From contig JAOZOU010000003.1 of assembly GCA_029933125.1 (NCBI GenBank), forward strand, positions 248,001 through 312,000: 64,000 nucleotides of DNA. Direction: 5' to 3'. Origin of the DNA: a bacterium. GTDB taxonomy: Bacteria; Arandabacterota; Arandabacteria; Arandabacterales; Arandabacteraceae. Below, piece by piece: positions 1-10,089 of the stretch. Both the position numbers and the translations under genes were made by a program. Within the stretch, counting starts at the first letter, position 1. The number at the start of each line of letters is the position of its first letter. The notes below the pieces were generated by a model. It had not been told where the DNA came from and did not search any database. It saw only the letters and a program-made list of their open reading frames with translations.

Positions 1-2190
1 GAGATAAGATTGATAAGATCCGATGCCAAAATAGACTTCTCAATCAAAACCAAGAAGATCCTGCTTGATGATTCCACACTCGACTATCTTGCAAATGAAG
101 CCTATCCGCAGGTTATTGCAACCGATAGCGGGAAGGATTCTCTGTTCCTGCTCCCTGACTCAGCCACAGCCTTTCAGAGAATAGATTCAGAGTGTGATGA
201 GATGCTCAAGAAGGTGATCATGCGGGAGGCTAAGAGCGAGGCAGGCGATCTTGATCCTGATGAGGTTGAGACATTCATCGAATCGTGGCTTGAGGCCAAC
301 CCTGACTTGGTGGGTGCGATTCAGACTCGTCTCAGGAACATCTTTGAAAGTGACTTCGGAGAGCGCAGTGAGCGCCTCCACAACATAGCCCAACTTCTCA
401 AAGCTTATTCACTCTTCGAACGTGATGTGGATTATGTGGTCAAGGATGGGAAGGTGATCATAGTTGACGAGTTTACAGGAAGATTGATGCCTGGGAGGCG
501 CTTCAGTGATGGCTTGCATCAGGCTCTCGAAGCCAAGGAAGGCGTAAAGGTGGAGAGTGAGACTCAGACCTTTGCTACCATAACCATTCAGAACTACTTT
601 CGGCTTTATGAGAAGCTTGCTGGAATGACGGGTACAGCTGAGACTGAAGCAGGTGAGTTCTGGGAAATATACAAACTCGATGTTGTTGTTATACCCACCA
701 ATGAACCTGTAAGACGTGTGGACTATGAGGACGTTATCTTTCTGACCAAGCGGGAGAAGTATAACGCAATCATTGATGAGATTGTGAGAATGCATGAGAA
801 GGGTCGCCCGGTTCTGGTTGGTACTGTCAGTGTCGAGGTTTCTGAGATTTTGAGTCGGCTGCTCAAGCGCCGCAAGATTGAGCATGCAGTCCTCAATGCA
901 AAATACCATGAGCAGGAAGCTCGCATTGTTGCTAAAGCTGGTGAGAGGGGTGCAGTTACAATTGCAACCAATATGGCTGGTCGCGGAACAGACATAAAGC
1001 TCGGCGAAGGCGTGGTTGCATGTGAGATGTGTTGCTACAAATGCGAATATGGGGACTGTGAGGCGTGTGCCAAGGAAAGCAACATTGCTGACGAGTGCGT
1101 CAAAGATATGCCCTGCGGTCTTCACATCATAGGAACTGAGAGGCACGAAAGCCGCAGAATCGATCGTCAGCTTCGTGGTCGAAGTGGGCGCCAAGGCGAT
1201 CCGGGTTCATCCAGATTCTATCTTTCTCTTGAAGACGATCTCATGAGACTCTTTGGCAGTGATAGGCTTTCGGGTGTGATCTCGAGGCTCGGTATAAAGG
1301 AAGGTGAAGCAATTCAGCACAGGCTCATAACGAGACAGATCGAAAGAGCCCAGAAGCGCGTGGAGGCAAACAACTTCGCTATAAGAAAGCATCTCCTCGA
1401 ATACGATGACGTCATGAACAAGCAGCGTGAGGTGATATATGCTAAGCGCTTGCTTGCTCTCGAGAGTGAGAACATAAGCGATGAGATAAGATCCACGATA
1501 GAGGCGGTTGTCGAAAGGAAGGTTGAGACATTCGCTCCGAAGGATACGCATCCAGATGACTGGGATATCGAGGGTTTGAAACGCGAACTTGAGAGTCTCT
1601 TCATCTGGAGGTTCGATCTTAAACCCGAAGAGATGTTTGACCATGAAGGCCTTCTTGAGACAGTAAAGAACATCGCCATGGAAGCCTATGATGCAAGGAG
1701 CAGCCTGATAGGTCATGAGACTCTATCTGAGATCGAACGCAGTATCTTACTCTACGTGATAGACAAGCACTGGCGAGATCATCTCTATGATCTGGACGGG
1801 ATCAAGGCTGGAATGGGGCTTCGGGCTTATGGTCAGAAGGATCCACTCATAGAGTATAAGGCAGAAGCATTCGATCTCTTCGTCAAGATGCTTGATGCAA
1901 TTGATGAAGAGGTTGTTTCTCTCATCTTTCATGGTCGCTTTGTGCGAAGGGAGGAGGAGCCACTCCCAGTTGCAGCAATAAAGCCTGAGATAACTTCTTC
2001 ATCTTCAGGAGCTCGGAGAGACGAAGATTCAAGACCGATTGAAATAGCTCCGTCGCGTGCAAAAGCCCCACCGCGCGGGCACAGGCGATCAAAGCGTCAG
2101 CCCATAGTTGCCGGTCCAAAGATTGGCAGAAATGACCCATGTCCATGCGGAAGCGGCAAGAAATACAAGAAGTGCTGCGGCCGAAGCTAA
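1..2190 (+). CDS. secA: Preprotein translocase ATPase SecA (5' end outside window)
   Basis: SecA is the ATP-driven motor that pushes unfolded preproteins through SecYEG. The frame is open to the left edge, so the N-terminal Walker A region lies outside; about 729 residues are visible. Seen in order: the preprotein-crosslinking region with VDEFTGR and FSDGLHQALEAKEG, MTGTAETE, the second helicase half with NMAGRGTDIKLG and ERHESRRIDRQLRGR, the helical scaffold, a basic linker, and a C-terminal zinc-binding SEC-C tail (CPCGSGKKYKKCC). The wording of the helicase region is closer to PVC-type SecA (Chlamydia-like) than to E. coli. A Cys-rich insertion at about residues 341-372 (1021-1116) carries eight cysteines between the GRGTDIKLG and GLHIIGTERHE motifs. 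Family assignment is certain; the role of the insertion is unknown. Confidence 0.98.
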   Translation, partial: EIRLIRSDAKIDFSIKTKKILLDDSTLDYLANEAYPQVIATDSGKDSLFLLPDSATAFQRIDSECDEMLKKVIMREAKSEAGDLDPDEVETFIESWLEANPDLVGAIQTRLRNIFESDFGERSERLHNIAQLLKAYSLFERDVDYVVKDGKVIIVDEFTGRLMPGRRFSDGLHQALEAKEGVKVESETQTFATITIQNYFRLYEKLAGMTGTAETEAGEFWEIYKLDVVVIPTNEPVRRVDYEDVIFLTKREKYNAIIDEIVRMHEKGRPVLVGTVSVEVSEILSRLLKRRKIEHAVLNAKYHEQEARIVAKAGERGAVTIATNMAGRGTDIKLGEGVVACEMCCYKCEYGDCEACAKESNIADECVKDMPCGLHIIGTERHESRRIDRQLRGRSGRQGDPGSSRFYLSLEDDLMRLFGSDRLSGVISRLGIKEGEAIQHRLITRQIERAQKRVEANNFAIRKHLLEYDDVMNKQREVIYAKRLLALESENISDEIRSTIEAVVERKVETFAPKDTHPDDWDIEGLKRELESLFIWRFDLKPEEMFDHEGLLETVKNIAMEAYDARSSLIGHETLSEIERSILLYVIDKHWRDHLYDLDGIKAGMGLRAYGQKDPLIEYKAEAFDLFVKMLDAIDEEVVSLIFHGRFVRREEEPLPVAAIKPEITSSSSGARRDEDSRPIEIAPSRAKAPPRGHRRSKRQPIVAGPKIGRNDPCPCGSGKKYKKCCGRS

Positions 2191-2193
2191 AGC

Positions 2194-2222
2194 TTGCCTT
2201 TTGTCTCACTTTGTGCTATGCT
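2194..2222 (+). promoter_or_regulatory. Candidate sigma-70 promoter for the Smg-family gene
   Basis: TTGCCT (2194-2199), a 17-nt spacer and TATGCT (2217-2222). Transcription would start near 2229, downstream of the in-frame ATG at 2225. This supports the GTG at 2258 as the true start of the next gene. Confidence 0.5.
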
Positions 2223-2257
2223 AAATGGTGCCATCGGAGTGGGGGGCAGTTTTCACA

Positions 2258-2740
2258 GTGAATGATCGGCTCGTAGAGATACTGGTGTCAATTGTCGATA
2301 GACTGCTCAATCTTCCTGAGCAAGCCCGAACGGTTGAGAACCTCACCGACGACCTCATGGCGGAAGGCTACAGCCTTGGCGAGATCAACAATGCCTTGGC
2401 TTGGCTTTGTCACTCAGTTGATGAGAAGTTCTTTGAGGAAGGCAGGATTGTCTTCGACAAGCGTGCCAAAGCTAGCCTGAGGATGCTTAATGATTTCGAG
2501 AAGTCGATGATTACACCTCAAGCCTATGGATACATCCTGGAGTTGAGCCAGCTCGGATTGCTTGATGATTTGCAAATCGAAGAGCTTATTGAAAGAGCCA
2601 TCTACACTTCTGTGGATCCAGTGGAGGTCAACGATCTCAAGAGGATGGTACCCTCAATCATCCTCGAAAGCACACCTGGGTCAAGATCTGGGCTTATCTC
2701 CTGGCAGCCTGGTGGCCAGGACGGGTCCCTTGCTCACTAA
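2258..2740 (+). CDS. smg: Smg-family protein (DUF494)
   Basis: Small protein of unknown biochemical function, 160 residues from GTG 2258, matching the usual Smg length. The typical family layout is visible: an N-terminal helix region (VNDRLVEILVSIVDRL), a segment like EGYSLGEINNALAWL, and a C-terminal half with MITPQAYGYILELSQLGLLDD and DLKRMVPSIIL. Smg genes commonly sit next to topA, as here. GTG 2258 is chosen over ATG 2225 because GGAGTGGGGGG lies about 9 nt upstream and a promoter covers the earlier ATG. The last 20 residues are low-conservation tail. The family call rests on recognised pattern plus context. Confidence 0.8.
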   Translation: MNDRLVEILVSIVDRLLNLPEQARTVENLTDDLMAEGYSLGEINNALAWLCHSVDEKFFEEGRIVFDKRAKASLRMLNDFEKSMITPQAYGYILELSQLGLLDDLQIEELIERAIYTSVDPVEVNDLKRMVPSIILESTPGSRSGLISWQPGGQDGSLAH

Positions 2741-2746
2741 CGCCAC

Positions 2747-2775
2747 TTGCATTTGAAACACGCTCGACTTATTCT
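2747..2775 (+). promoter_or_regulatory. Candidate sigma-70 promoter for topA
   Basis: TTGCAT (2747-2752), 17-nt spacer, TATTCT (2770-2775). The -10 region lies in the 13-mer GACTTATTCTCAA, which recurs exactly at 19126-19138 as the -10 region of the cupin gene. Confidence 0.5.
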
Positions 2776-2799
2776 CAAGAGGTAGCTGAGGAGAAGCAA

Positions 2800-4998
2800 A
2801 TGGTATCACGTCCGAAATCACTCGTAATTGTGGAGTCACCGGCAAAGGCTAAGACGATAAACCGTTTCCTCGGCTCCGGCTATGTTGTTAAAGCCTCTAT
2901 GGGACATGTCAGAGATCTACCGGAGACCAAGCTCGGTGTAGACATCGAGAAGAATTTCAAGCCAAACTATGTGATTATCAAAGGCAAGAGGAAAACTGTA
3001 AAGGCCCTTAAAGAGGCTGCTTCCAAAGCTGATGCAATCTACCTTGCGCCCGATATGGATCGCGAAGGTGAAGCCATTGCATGGCATCTCGCAAATCTGA
3101 TCGACAGGGGTGGAAAGAAGATAAGGCGAGTGATTTTCAATGAAATAACTGAAGAAGCCATCAAGGAAGCCTTTGCCCATCCCACTCAGATCGATATGCG
3201 TAAGGTTGATGCGCAGCAGGCAAGACGCATCCTTGACCGCCTCGTTGGTTATCTTGTCAGCCCCTTACTCTGGCGAGTTGTCTACAGGAGAACCAGTGCA
3301 GGAAGGGTTCAATCGGTTGCTCTGCGGCTGATATGTGAGCGCGAGGATGAGATAGCCAGTTTCGTCCCCAAGGAATACTGGACAATAGATGGTCTTTTCA
3401 GGGCAGCTGACGGGAAAGAGTTCGGAGCCACCCTCGAAAAGCATAATGGCAAGAAGATTGAGATCGATGATGCTGAGACTGCCCGGAAAGTGCTCGAAGA
3501 GGTGAGGCGCCAGTGCTACATCATTTCTCGCGTTGAGAAGAAACGCAAGAAAAGAAATCCCAAGCCCCCCTACATAACCAGCACACTCCAGCAAGATGCA
3601 GCAAGACGACTTGGCTTCAGCGCAAGGAAGACAATGCTGATCGCTCAGGAGCTCTATGAAGGTGTTGATCTTGGCGAGAAAGAGCGGGTTGGGCTGATAA
3701 CTTATATGAGAACCGATTCCGTCAGAATTGCTGATACCGCGCTTCAGGCTGCTGCCTCTTTCATAAAAGAGAATTTTGGAGATCAATATACTCCACCAAA
3801 GCCGCGCCGCTATGCCAGATCGAAAGCGTCTCAGGATGCTCATGAAGCTATTCGCCCTACAGATGTGGCTCGCAAGCCACAGGATGTTGAGCACTATTTG
3901 ACACCTGATCAGGCGAAACTTTATCGTCTTATCTGGGAGAGATTCGTAGCGAGTCAGATGGCGCCTGCTCAATTCGATGTTACGACTATTGAGATCGAGG
4001 GCGGTCCGTATCTTTTCAAGACAACGGGTTCCGTAAGGGTTTTCGATGGCTACCAACGCATCTATCCCGACAAGGAGGAGAAGGAGGTTACCCTGCCAGC
4101 GGTTGAGGCAAAGCAGCCGGTTGATCTCCTCGATGCACAATCCAAAAGGCATGAGACCCAGCCTCCACCTCGCTATACGGAGGCCAGTCTCATCAAGGTG
4201 CTTGAAGACAAAGGCATAGGGCGTCCGAGTACTTATGCCACTATCGTTTCAACAGTCTTGGAGCGCAAGTATGTGGATAGGGTGCGAGGCTCACTGGTCC
4301 CAACAGAACTGGGAAGAACAGTGCTGAGAATTCTTCTAACGGCTTTTCCTGATATCTTCGATGTCGGCTTTACGGCGAGAATGGAAGAAGAGCTTGACAG
4401 AGTGGAATCGGGTGAAGACGACTGGGTGAGCGTCGTCAGGGAATTCTATGAACCGTTTCGTGAAAGCCTCGAGAAGGCCCAAGCCATGAAGGCTGAATTG
4501 CGTCGCAGCGTTGAAGAGCCCACGGACATCAAGTGTGAAGTCTGCGGTAGCCCAATGGTCAAAAAATGGGGCAGGCACGGCCAATTCCTTGCATGTTCAG
4601 CATTTCCGACATGCAAAAATACCAAACCCCTTGAGGAGGAAAGTCCTGTAGATGCGAAGTGCCCTGAATGCGGCGGCGAGATGATCGTAAGGACTGGTAA
4701 GTTTGGAAAGTTCCTTGCCTGCCGACGCTATCCTGAGTGCAAAGGGACGCGTCCGTACACTTTAGGCATAAAGTGCCCACGTGAAGGCTGTAACGGTGAG
4801 ATAACTGAACGCAGAACAAAGAAGGGGCGAGTCTTCTATGGATGTCAGAATTATCCAAAATGCGATTTCGCTACATGGGATAGACCTGTCGCGGAACCGT
4901 GCCCTGAGTGCTCCTATCCTATCATGGTAGTGAAAACGTCGAGGGATAAGGGCAGCTATCTAAAATGCCCTTCCTGTGGCAGCGAAGCAAAGTCATGA
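2800..4998 (+). CDS. topA: DNA topoisomerase I (type IA)
   Basis: Relaxes negatively supercoiled DNA through a 5'-phosphotyrosine intermediate. The 732-residue protein starts at ATG 2800 behind GAGGAG. It has an N-terminal Toprim domain (SLVIVESPAKAKTI near residue 5 and the acidic PDMDREGEAIAWHL near residue 85) and the active-site tyrosine in GLITYMRTDS near residue 305. The C-terminus carries four zinc-ribbon modules: three with clear Cys pairs (CEVCG..C..C, CPECGG..C..C, CPREGC..C..C) and a final CPECS..CPSC. The stop overlaps the trmFO start (ATGA), indicating translational coupling. The topA-trmFO-xerC-hslVU order is also found in Firmicutes. Confidence 0.98.
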   Translation: MVSRPKSLVIVESPAKAKTINRFLGSGYVVKASMGHVRDLPETKLGVDIEKNFKPNYVIIKGKRKTVKALKEAASKADAIYLAPDMDREGEAIAWHLANLIDRGGKKIRRVIFNEITEEAIKEAFAHPTQIDMRKVDAQQARRILDRLVGYLVSPLLWRVVYRRTSAGRVQSVALRLICEREDEIASFVPKEYWTIDGLFRAADGKEFGATLEKHNGKKIEIDDAETARKVLEEVRRQCYIISRVEKKRKKRNPKPPYITSTLQQDAARRLGFSARKTMLIAQELYEGVDLGEKERVGLITYMRTDSVRIADTALQAAASFIKENFGDQYTPPKPRRYARSKASQDAHEAIRPTDVARKPQDVEHYLTPDQAKLYRLIWERFVASQMAPAQFDVTTIEIEGGPYLFKTTGSVRVFDGYQRIYPDKEEKEVTLPAVEAKQPVDLLDAQSKRHETQPPPRYTEASLIKVLEDKGIGRPSTYATIVSTVLERKYVDRVRGSLVPTELGRTVLRILLTAFPDIFDVGFTARMEEELDRVESGEDDWVSVVREFYEPFRESLEKAQAMKAELRRSVEEPTDIKCEVCGSPMVKKWGRHGQFLACSAFPTCKNTKPLEEESPVDAKCPECGGEMIVRTGKFGKFLACRRYPECKGTRPYTLGIKCPREGCNGEITERRTKKGRVFYGCQNYPKCDFATWDRPVAEPCPECSYPIMVVKTSRDKGSYLKCPSCGSEAKS

Positions 4999-6338
4999 AA
5001 AATTCTCAAGAGAGGGTTGTCATCATAGGGGGTGGTCTGGCCGGGTGTGAGGCAGCCTGGCAGGCAGCACGATTTGGGCTTGAAGTTGATCTCTACGAGA
5101 TGCGTCCCCACGTTATGACAGAAGCCCACACAACGGGCCTGCTTGCTGAGCTTGTATGTTCGAATTCATTCAAGTCTGAGAGTATAACCAATGCTACAGG
5201 ATTGCTCAAAGTCGAATTGAGGATGCTGGGCTCACTTCTCTTGAAGATTGCCAGGGAGGCAAGAGTTCCAGCAGGTGGAGCTCTCTGTGTCGATAGAAAA
5301 ATCTTTGCTGAGAAGGTGACAGAGGCTGTTGAAGGGAATCCTTTGATAAGGGTGAGAAGAGAGGAAATTAGTCAGATAAGATCTGACATGGTGAACATTG
5401 TTGCTGCAGGTCCCCTCGCTTCCAGAGGACTTACCGAAAGCCTGGAAAGAATTGTTGGCGCACGCAATCTTTACTTCTACGATGCCATATCACCCATAAT
5501 TGAAGCTGAGTCAATTGACATGAGTGCTGTGTTTAGGTCTTCACGCTATTCAAAGGGAGATTCAACCTATCTCAATATACCCCTTGACCGCGAGCGATAC
5601 ATGAGGTTCGTAGAGGCTCTCCGGGACGCCGAGGTTGCTCCCAAGCATCCATTTGAGGATGATCGTTTCTTCTCAGCCTGCATGCCTATCGAAGAGCTTG
5701 CTAAGATGGGTGACGATACCCTTGCTCACGGATGTATGAAACCTGTCGGTCTGCCCGACCCACGGACTGGTAAGCTTCCCTATGCGGTTGTTCAGCTTCG
5801 TCCGGAAAACCTTGAGGGCACACTCTATGGTATGGTAGGATTCCAAACAAGACTCAGGCACAGCGAGCAGAAGCGTATCTTTCGAATGCTACCAGGACTT
5901 GAGAATGCAACTTTTGCCAGACTGGGGAGTATCCATCGTAACACTTATCTCAACTCTCCGGCTGCTTTGCTGCCAACACTTGAGCATAAGGAGCTGAAGA
6001 ACATCCTCTTTGCGGGTCAGATAACAGGTGCCGAAGGCTACGTAGCAGCAATTGCTACAGGCTTGCTGGCAGGCATAAACGCAGCTCGCAAGGCCTTTGG
6101 GCTTGAGGCAGTTGTACCCCCATCCGAGACGATTCTAGGCGGGCTTACCAGATACATAGCAACGGGTTCACCGGCTGGTTTCAGTCCAATGAATCCTAAT
6201 TTCGGACTTGTTCCGCCATTGCCGGTGCATATCCGCAATCGCTTGCGGAGAAATCTCATGCTTGCTCAACGGGCACTTGGCGCTATGAGATCATGGATTA
6301 GAAGTTTCGAGCTTGAAGCTTCACCATCTGGAAGGTGA
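4995..6338 (+). CDS. trmFO: Folate/FAD-dependent tRNA (uracil-54-C5)-methyltransferase TrmFO
   Basis: Makes ribothymidine at position 54 of the tRNA T-loop using methylenetetrahydrofolate and FADH2. From ATG 4995 the product has 447 residues. It begins with the Rossmann FAD motif VVIIGGGLAGCEAAWQ and continues with YEMRPHVMTEAHTTGLLAELVCSNSF, typical of TrmFO (Gid). Near the C-terminus are LFAGQITGAEGYVAAIATG and the FSPMNPNFGL segment. The start is set by the 4-nt ATGA overlap with topA; an in-frame upstream ATG at 4965 lies inside topA and is less likely. TrmFO is typical of lineages lacking SAM-dependent TrmA. Confidence 0.96.
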   Translation: MKNSQERVVIIGGGLAGCEAAWQAARFGLEVDLYEMRPHVMTEAHTTGLLAELVCSNSFKSESITNATGLLKVELRMLGSLLLKIAREARVPAGGALCVDRKIFAEKVTEAVEGNPLIRVRREEISQIRSDMVNIVAAGPLASRGLTESLERIVGARNLYFYDAISPIIEAESIDMSAVFRSSRYSKGDSTYLNIPLDRERYMRFVEALRDAEVAPKHPFEDDRFFSACMPIEELAKMGDDTLAHGCMKPVGLPDPRTGKLPYAVVQLRPENLEGTLYGMVGFQTRLRHSEQKRIFRMLPGLENATFARLGSIHRNTYLNSPAALLPTLEHKELKNILFAGQITGAEGYVAAIATGLLAGINAARKAFGLEAVVPPSETILGGLTRYIATGSPAGFSPMNPNFGLVPPLPVHIRNRLRRNLMLAQRALGAMRSWIRSFELEASPSGR

Positions 6339-6342
6339 TCAC

Positions 6343-7245
6343 ATGAAAGATTGCGTGAGAAAGTTCATTCTCCATATTGAGCTCGAAAGGAATCTATCTC
6401 CGAACACTATAAAGAATTACGAGCGTGACTTAAACCAATTTATTGAGTTTCTGAAGTTTCAGCTCGGACGTAAGCAGCCACGCATAGGAGATGTTACGCG
6501 GCTTGCGATAAGGCATTTCCTGAGCGTTCTTAGGGATGAGGGTGCCAAGGTCAGTACAGTTAGGCGCAAGCTTGCCACCATCAAGTCCTTCATGAAGTAC
6601 ATGTGTAGTCGTGAAAACCTCAAGAGCAATCCTGCAGCTTCGATAAAGATGCCAGCTGCAGAGAGGCGTCTGCCTTGCTTTCTCGAGGAGCAGGATGCCA
6701 GGAAGCTTATGGACAGCGCCCAGAAGGACGGTTTCACAGGGCTAAGGGATCTGGCCATACTTGAGATTCTCTATGGAACTGGCATGAGATTGAGCGAGCT
6801 GCATGCGCTTGATGTTGATGACATTGATCTATTCAGTGAGACAACAAGGGTCAAGGGAAAAGGGCGAAAGGAAAGACTTCTTCCCCTCGGAAGGATGGCA
6901 CTTGTGGCAGTAAGGGAATATCTTGAGAGGCGAGCTGGGTTTGTGGCTCGAAAAGGTAGACCTGAGGAGAGAGCCTTTCTCGTTAACCGTTTTGGCAGAC
7001 GGCTTTCGAGGCGAGGTATTCAGAGGGTAATTCAGCGTAGTCTTGAACGCGTTTGCAAGCTCAAGCAGATGAGTCCGCACGTTTTACGGCATACATTTGC
7101 TACACATCTGCTTGAGAAAGGAGCTGATTTACGGGCTGTGCAAGAATTGCTTGGGCATGCCAGTCTTAGCAGCACTCAAATCTATACCCATGTAACAAGC
7201 GAGAGATTAAGGCAGGTCTATGATCAGGCACATCCCCGTGCATGA
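6343..7245 (+). CDS. xerC: Tyrosine recombinase XerC/XerD family
   Basis: Site-specific recombinase expected to resolve chromosome dimers at dif. From ATG 6343 (GGAAGG 7 nt upstream, 4 nt after the trmFO stop) it has 300 residues, the normal Xer length. The N-terminal core-binding domain is followed by catalytic residues: Arg in GTGMRLSEL, Lys in [13 protein letters not shown], HxxR in [17 protein letters not shown], His in [11 protein letters not shown], and the nucleophilic Tyr in IYTHV. The position between trmFO and hslV matches codV of Bacillus, so XerC is more likely than a phage integrase. No dif site was recognised in the window. Confidence 0.93.
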   Translation: MKDCVRKFILHIELERNLSPNTIKNYERDLNQFIEFLKFQLGRKQPRIGDVTRLAIRHFLSVLRDEGAKVSTVRRKLATIKSFMKYMCSRENLKSNPAASIKMPAAERRLPCFLEEQDARKLMDSAQKDGFTGLRDLAILEILYGTGMRLSELHALDVDDIDLFSETTRVKGKGRKERLLPLGRMALVAVREYLERRAGFVARKGRPEERAFLVNRFGRRLSRRGIQRVIQRSLERVCKLKQMSPHVLRHTFATHLLEKGADLRAVQELLGHASLSSTQIYTHVTSERLRQVYDQAHPRA

Positions 7246-7255
7246 GGTGGTGAAG

Positions 7256-7801
7256 ATGACGAACAGATCCAAATTTTCCGGGACAACCATAATCGGAGTT
7301 CGCAAGGATGGTAAGGTTGCTATGGCGGGTGACGGGCAGGTAAGCCTTGGTGAGACAGTTATGAAACAGCGGGCAAAGAAGATAAGGAAGATCTATGGCG
7401 ACAGGATTGTGACAGGTTTTGCCGGGGCTTCTGCAGATGCCCTCACGCTTTTTGAGAAATTCGAATCTAAGTGCGAGCAGTATAAGGGAAATCTGACAAG
7501 GGCAGTGGTCGAGCTTGCTAAAGAGTGGCGAACTGATAAGATTCTGCGCAGGCTTGAGGCTTTGCTTGTTGTGATGGATAAGGATCATTCTTTCGTTGTA
7601 TCTGGAACAGGAGAGATAATCGAACCTGATGATGGAATAGTGGCTATAGGCTCCGGTGGCGGATTTGCTCTGGCTGCTGCCCGTGCACTTGTGAAGTACT
7701 CAGATCTTGATGCCAGAGCTATCGCAGAGGAATCCTTGAGAATAGCATCGCAAATATGTATTTATACCAATGATCAGATTTCAGTTGAGGTGCTTGAGTA
7801 G
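7256..7801 (+). CDS. hslV: ATP-dependent protease subunit HslV (ClpQ)
   Basis: Proteolytic subunit of the HslUV proteasome-like complex. The 181-residue product starts at ATG 7256 behind GAGGTGG; the earlier ATG at 7220 is inside xerC. The mature enzyme should begin at the threonine of [24 protein letters not shown] after removal of a short propeptide, giving the N-terminal threonine nucleophile. [19 protein letters not shown] near residue 130 is family-typical. The stop codon is immediately followed by the hslU ATG, so the subunits are co-translated. Confidence 0.97.
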   Translation: MTNRSKFSGTTIIGVRKDGKVAMAGDGQVSLGETVMKQRAKKIRKIYGDRIVTGFAGASADALTLFEKFESKCEQYKGNLTRAVVELAKEWRTDKILRRLEALLVVMDKDHSFVVSGTGEIIEPDDGIVAIGSGGGFALAAARALVKYSDLDARAIAEESLRIASQICIYTNDQISVEVLE

Positions 7802-9157
7802 ATGGAAAGATACGAGCTTACGCCAAAGCAAATAGTCAAGGAGCTTGACAAGTATGTGATTGGCCAACAGGAAGCCAAGAAATGTGTTGCAATTGCACTT
7901 CGTAATCGCTGGCGCAGGCAGCAGGTTAAGGGGAGCCTCCGTGAGGAGATCATGCCAAACAACATAATCATGATCGGACCGACCGGCGTGGGAAAGACGG
8001 AAATAGCCAGAAGGCTTGCAAAGCTTGCTCGTGCTCCCTTCATGAAGGTTGAGGCTTCTAAGTTTACTGAGGTTGGATATGTTGGTAGAGATGTGGAATC
8101 CATGATAAGGGAGCTCACTGAGCTTGCAGTTAATATGGTAAGGGCTGAGAAGCTTGAGGAGATTGCTGACAAGGCTGCCCATAGTGCCGAGGAGAGGCTG
8201 CTCGACCTTCTTTTACCGCCACTCAAGGGGCGCAGCGCTGTTTCGCCTGAGGAAAGGGCTTCAGAGGAGGAAAGGCGAAATGCCACTCGGGAGAAGCTCA
8301 GGGATAGACTCCGCAAGGGAAGTCTCGAGAACCGGACGGTTGAGCTTGAGGTGGCTTCGCGGGCATTACCCATGATAGAGATTTTCACTCCCGCCGGGAT
8401 TGAGGAGATGGATATAAATATACAGGAGATGTTCGGTGGCTTACTTCCGCCCCGGAGAAAGCGCCGCAAGGTTAGCGTCGGTGAAGCCCGTGAGATTCTC
8501 AAAGAGGAGGAAGCCCAGAAGCTTGTTGACATGGACAAGGTGGTGAGCGAAGCCATCCAGCGTGTCGAGAACTCCGGTATAATATTCATAGATGAGATAG
8601 ACAAGATAGCTGGCGAGCGCTCTCCACATGGTCCTGACGTCTCGAGGGAAGGTGTACAACGTGATCTGCTGCCAATTGTTGAAGGTTCGAGTGTCCCAAC
8701 CAAGTATGGTATGGTCAGAACTGATCACATACTCTTCATCGCAGCGGGGGCTTTCCATTCATGCAAACCCTCGGATCTGATTCCCGAGCTTCAGGGCCGC
8801 TTCCCGATAAGGGTGGAGCTCGCAAGTCTGACTGAAGAGGATTTCGTCAGGATCCTGACCGAACCCGAGAATGCACTTATAAAGCAGTACAAGGCACTTC
8901 TTCAGACTGAGGGAGTAGATGTCTCATTTACACGCGAAGCAATAAGAGAAATAGCATCGATTGCTGCTAGGGTAAATGACACTACTGAGAATATAGGAGC
9001 AAGACGTCTTCATACGGTCATGACCCGCTTGCTTGAAGATGTGCTTTTTGAAGTTCCCGATAGGAAGCGAAAGAGAGTCCGCATAACACCTCAGGTTGTT
9101 AGATCGAAACTTAAGGACATAGTTGAAGATGTTGATCTCACAAGGTACATACTTTGA
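7802..9157 (+). CDS. hslU: ATP-dependent protease ATPase subunit HslU (ClpY)
   Basis: AAA+ unfoldase partner of HslV, 451 residues. Start: [36 protein letters not shown] split across the N-terminal domain. Walker A is GPTGVGKTE near residue 60, Walker B is [10 protein letters not shown] near residue 262, and the family-specific I-domain lies between. Sensor and C-terminal motifs include [12 protein letters not shown] and IGARRLHTV near residue 395. The C-terminus LTRYIL fits the tail that docks into HslV. It begins directly at the hslV stop. Confidence 0.98.
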   Translation: MERYELTPKQIVKELDKYVIGQQEAKKCVAIALRNRWRRQQVKGSLREEIMPNNIIMIGPTGVGKTEIARRLAKLARAPFMKVEASKFTEVGYVGRDVESMIRELTELAVNMVRAEKLEEIADKAAHSAEERLLDLLLPPLKGRSAVSPEERASEEERRNATREKLRDRLRKGSLENRTVELEVASRALPMIEIFTPAGIEEMDINIQEMFGGLLPPRRKRRKVSVGEAREILKEEEAQKLVDMDKVVSEAIQRVENSGIIFIDEIDKIAGERSPHGPDVSREGVQRDLLPIVEGSSVPTKYGMVRTDHILFIAAGAFHSCKPSDLIPELQGRFPIRVELASLTEEDFVRILTEPENALIKQYKALLQTEGVDVSFTREAIREIASIAARVNDTTENIGARRLHTVMTRLLEDVLFEVPDRKRKRVRITPQVVRSKLKDIVEDVDLTRYIL

Positions 9158-9171
9158 GCAAAGGAGCTTCT

Positions 9172-10089
9172 ATGTGGAATCGTGAGGATTTTCTAACACT
9201 CGCTGATCTCGACAGGAGTGATGTTGAACGTCTCATCAAGAGAGGTCTTGATCTCAAGCGCAAGCATCATGATGGAAGGCTTGAGCCTTTGCTTCAAGGC
9301 AAAGCCATGGCAATGATTTTCAGGAAGCCAAGTCTGAGAACAAGGATGAGCTTTGAGATGGGGATGATTGGCCTGGGAGGGTATGCCTTCTATGTTAGCG
9401 ATGAAGAGATCAAGATTGGTCAGCGTGAGGCAACGTGTGATATTGCAAGGGTTGTTTCGCGTTATGTTGACGTCATAATGATTCGTACCTATGCTCAGGA
9501 GGAGGTCGAGGAGCTGGCGAAGTTCGCATCAGTTCCTGTAATCAATGCTCTCACCGATCTTTATCATCCCTGTCAGGTGCTTGGTGATTTGATGACAATT
9601 GTTGAGAAGAAGGGCAAAATAGACGGGCTTAAAGTCGCTTTTCTCGGAGATGGTAATAACGTGGCAAATTCTTGGATAAATGCAGCTTCGAAGCTTGACT
9701 TTGAGCTTGTTCTCGGTATGGCCAAGGGATTTGAACCACCTGATGAGATTGTCTCCCGTGCGAGGTCTGAGGGCGGTAGAATCAAGATAGTCTATGATGG
9801 TTTTGAGGCCGCCCGAGACGCTGATGTCATCTACACCGATGTCTGGGTCAGCATGGGAGTCAGGAGCGATGTTGAGAGGCGCAAGGAGGTGATGAAGAAT
9901 CTTCAAGTTAATAGCGAGATCCTTAAGGTAGCCAGGTCTGATGTTATAGTTATGCATTGCCTGCCAGCGCACAGGGGTGAAGAAATAACAGACGATGTAA
10001 TTGATGGTGAGCATTCGGTTGTCTATGATGAGGCAGAGAATCGTATGCACATACAAAGAGCAATCATACTCGAATTGCTGGGGAAATGA
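9172..10089 (+). CDS. argF: Ornithine carbamoyltransferase
   Basis: Joins carbamoyl phosphate and ornithine to citrulline in arginine synthesis. From ATG 9172 (AAAGGAG 6 nt upstream) it has 305 residues, the usual length. Carbamoyl-phosphate motif FRKPSLRTRMSFE near residue 47, HPCQVLGD near residue 128, ornithine-loop signature MHCLPAHRGEE near residue 262. The SLRTR form is a common OTCase variant. The TTG at 9154 overlaps hslU and is less likely. No other arginine gene is nearby, so it appears to ride in the hslU operon. The stop overlaps the next ATG (ATGA). Confidence 0.95.
   Translation: MWNREDFLTLADLDRSDVERLIKRGLDLKRKHHDGRLEPLLQGKAMAMIFRKPSLRTRMSFEMGMIGLGGYAFYVSDEEIKIGQREATCDIARVVSRYVDVIMIRTYAQEEVEELAKFASVPVINALTDLYHPCQVLGDLMTIVEKKGKIDGLKVAFLGDGNNVANSWINAASKLDFELVLGMAKGFEPPDEIVSRARSEGGRIKIVYDGFEAARDADVIYTDVWVSMGVRSDVERRKEVMKNLQVNSEILKVARSDVIVMHCLPAHRGEEITDDVIDGEHSVVYDEAENRMHIQRAIILELLGK

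Noticed and set aside
409-1194. 261-residue minus-strand open frame within secA
   Set aside because: It lies wholly opposite a well-supported gene and its translation has no recognisable domain; it is an antisense shadow.
2225-2257. ATG 2225 as start of the Smg-family gene
   Set aside because: It sits at the predicted promoter/start-site region, while GTG 2258 has a strong ribosome site and matches the family N-terminus.
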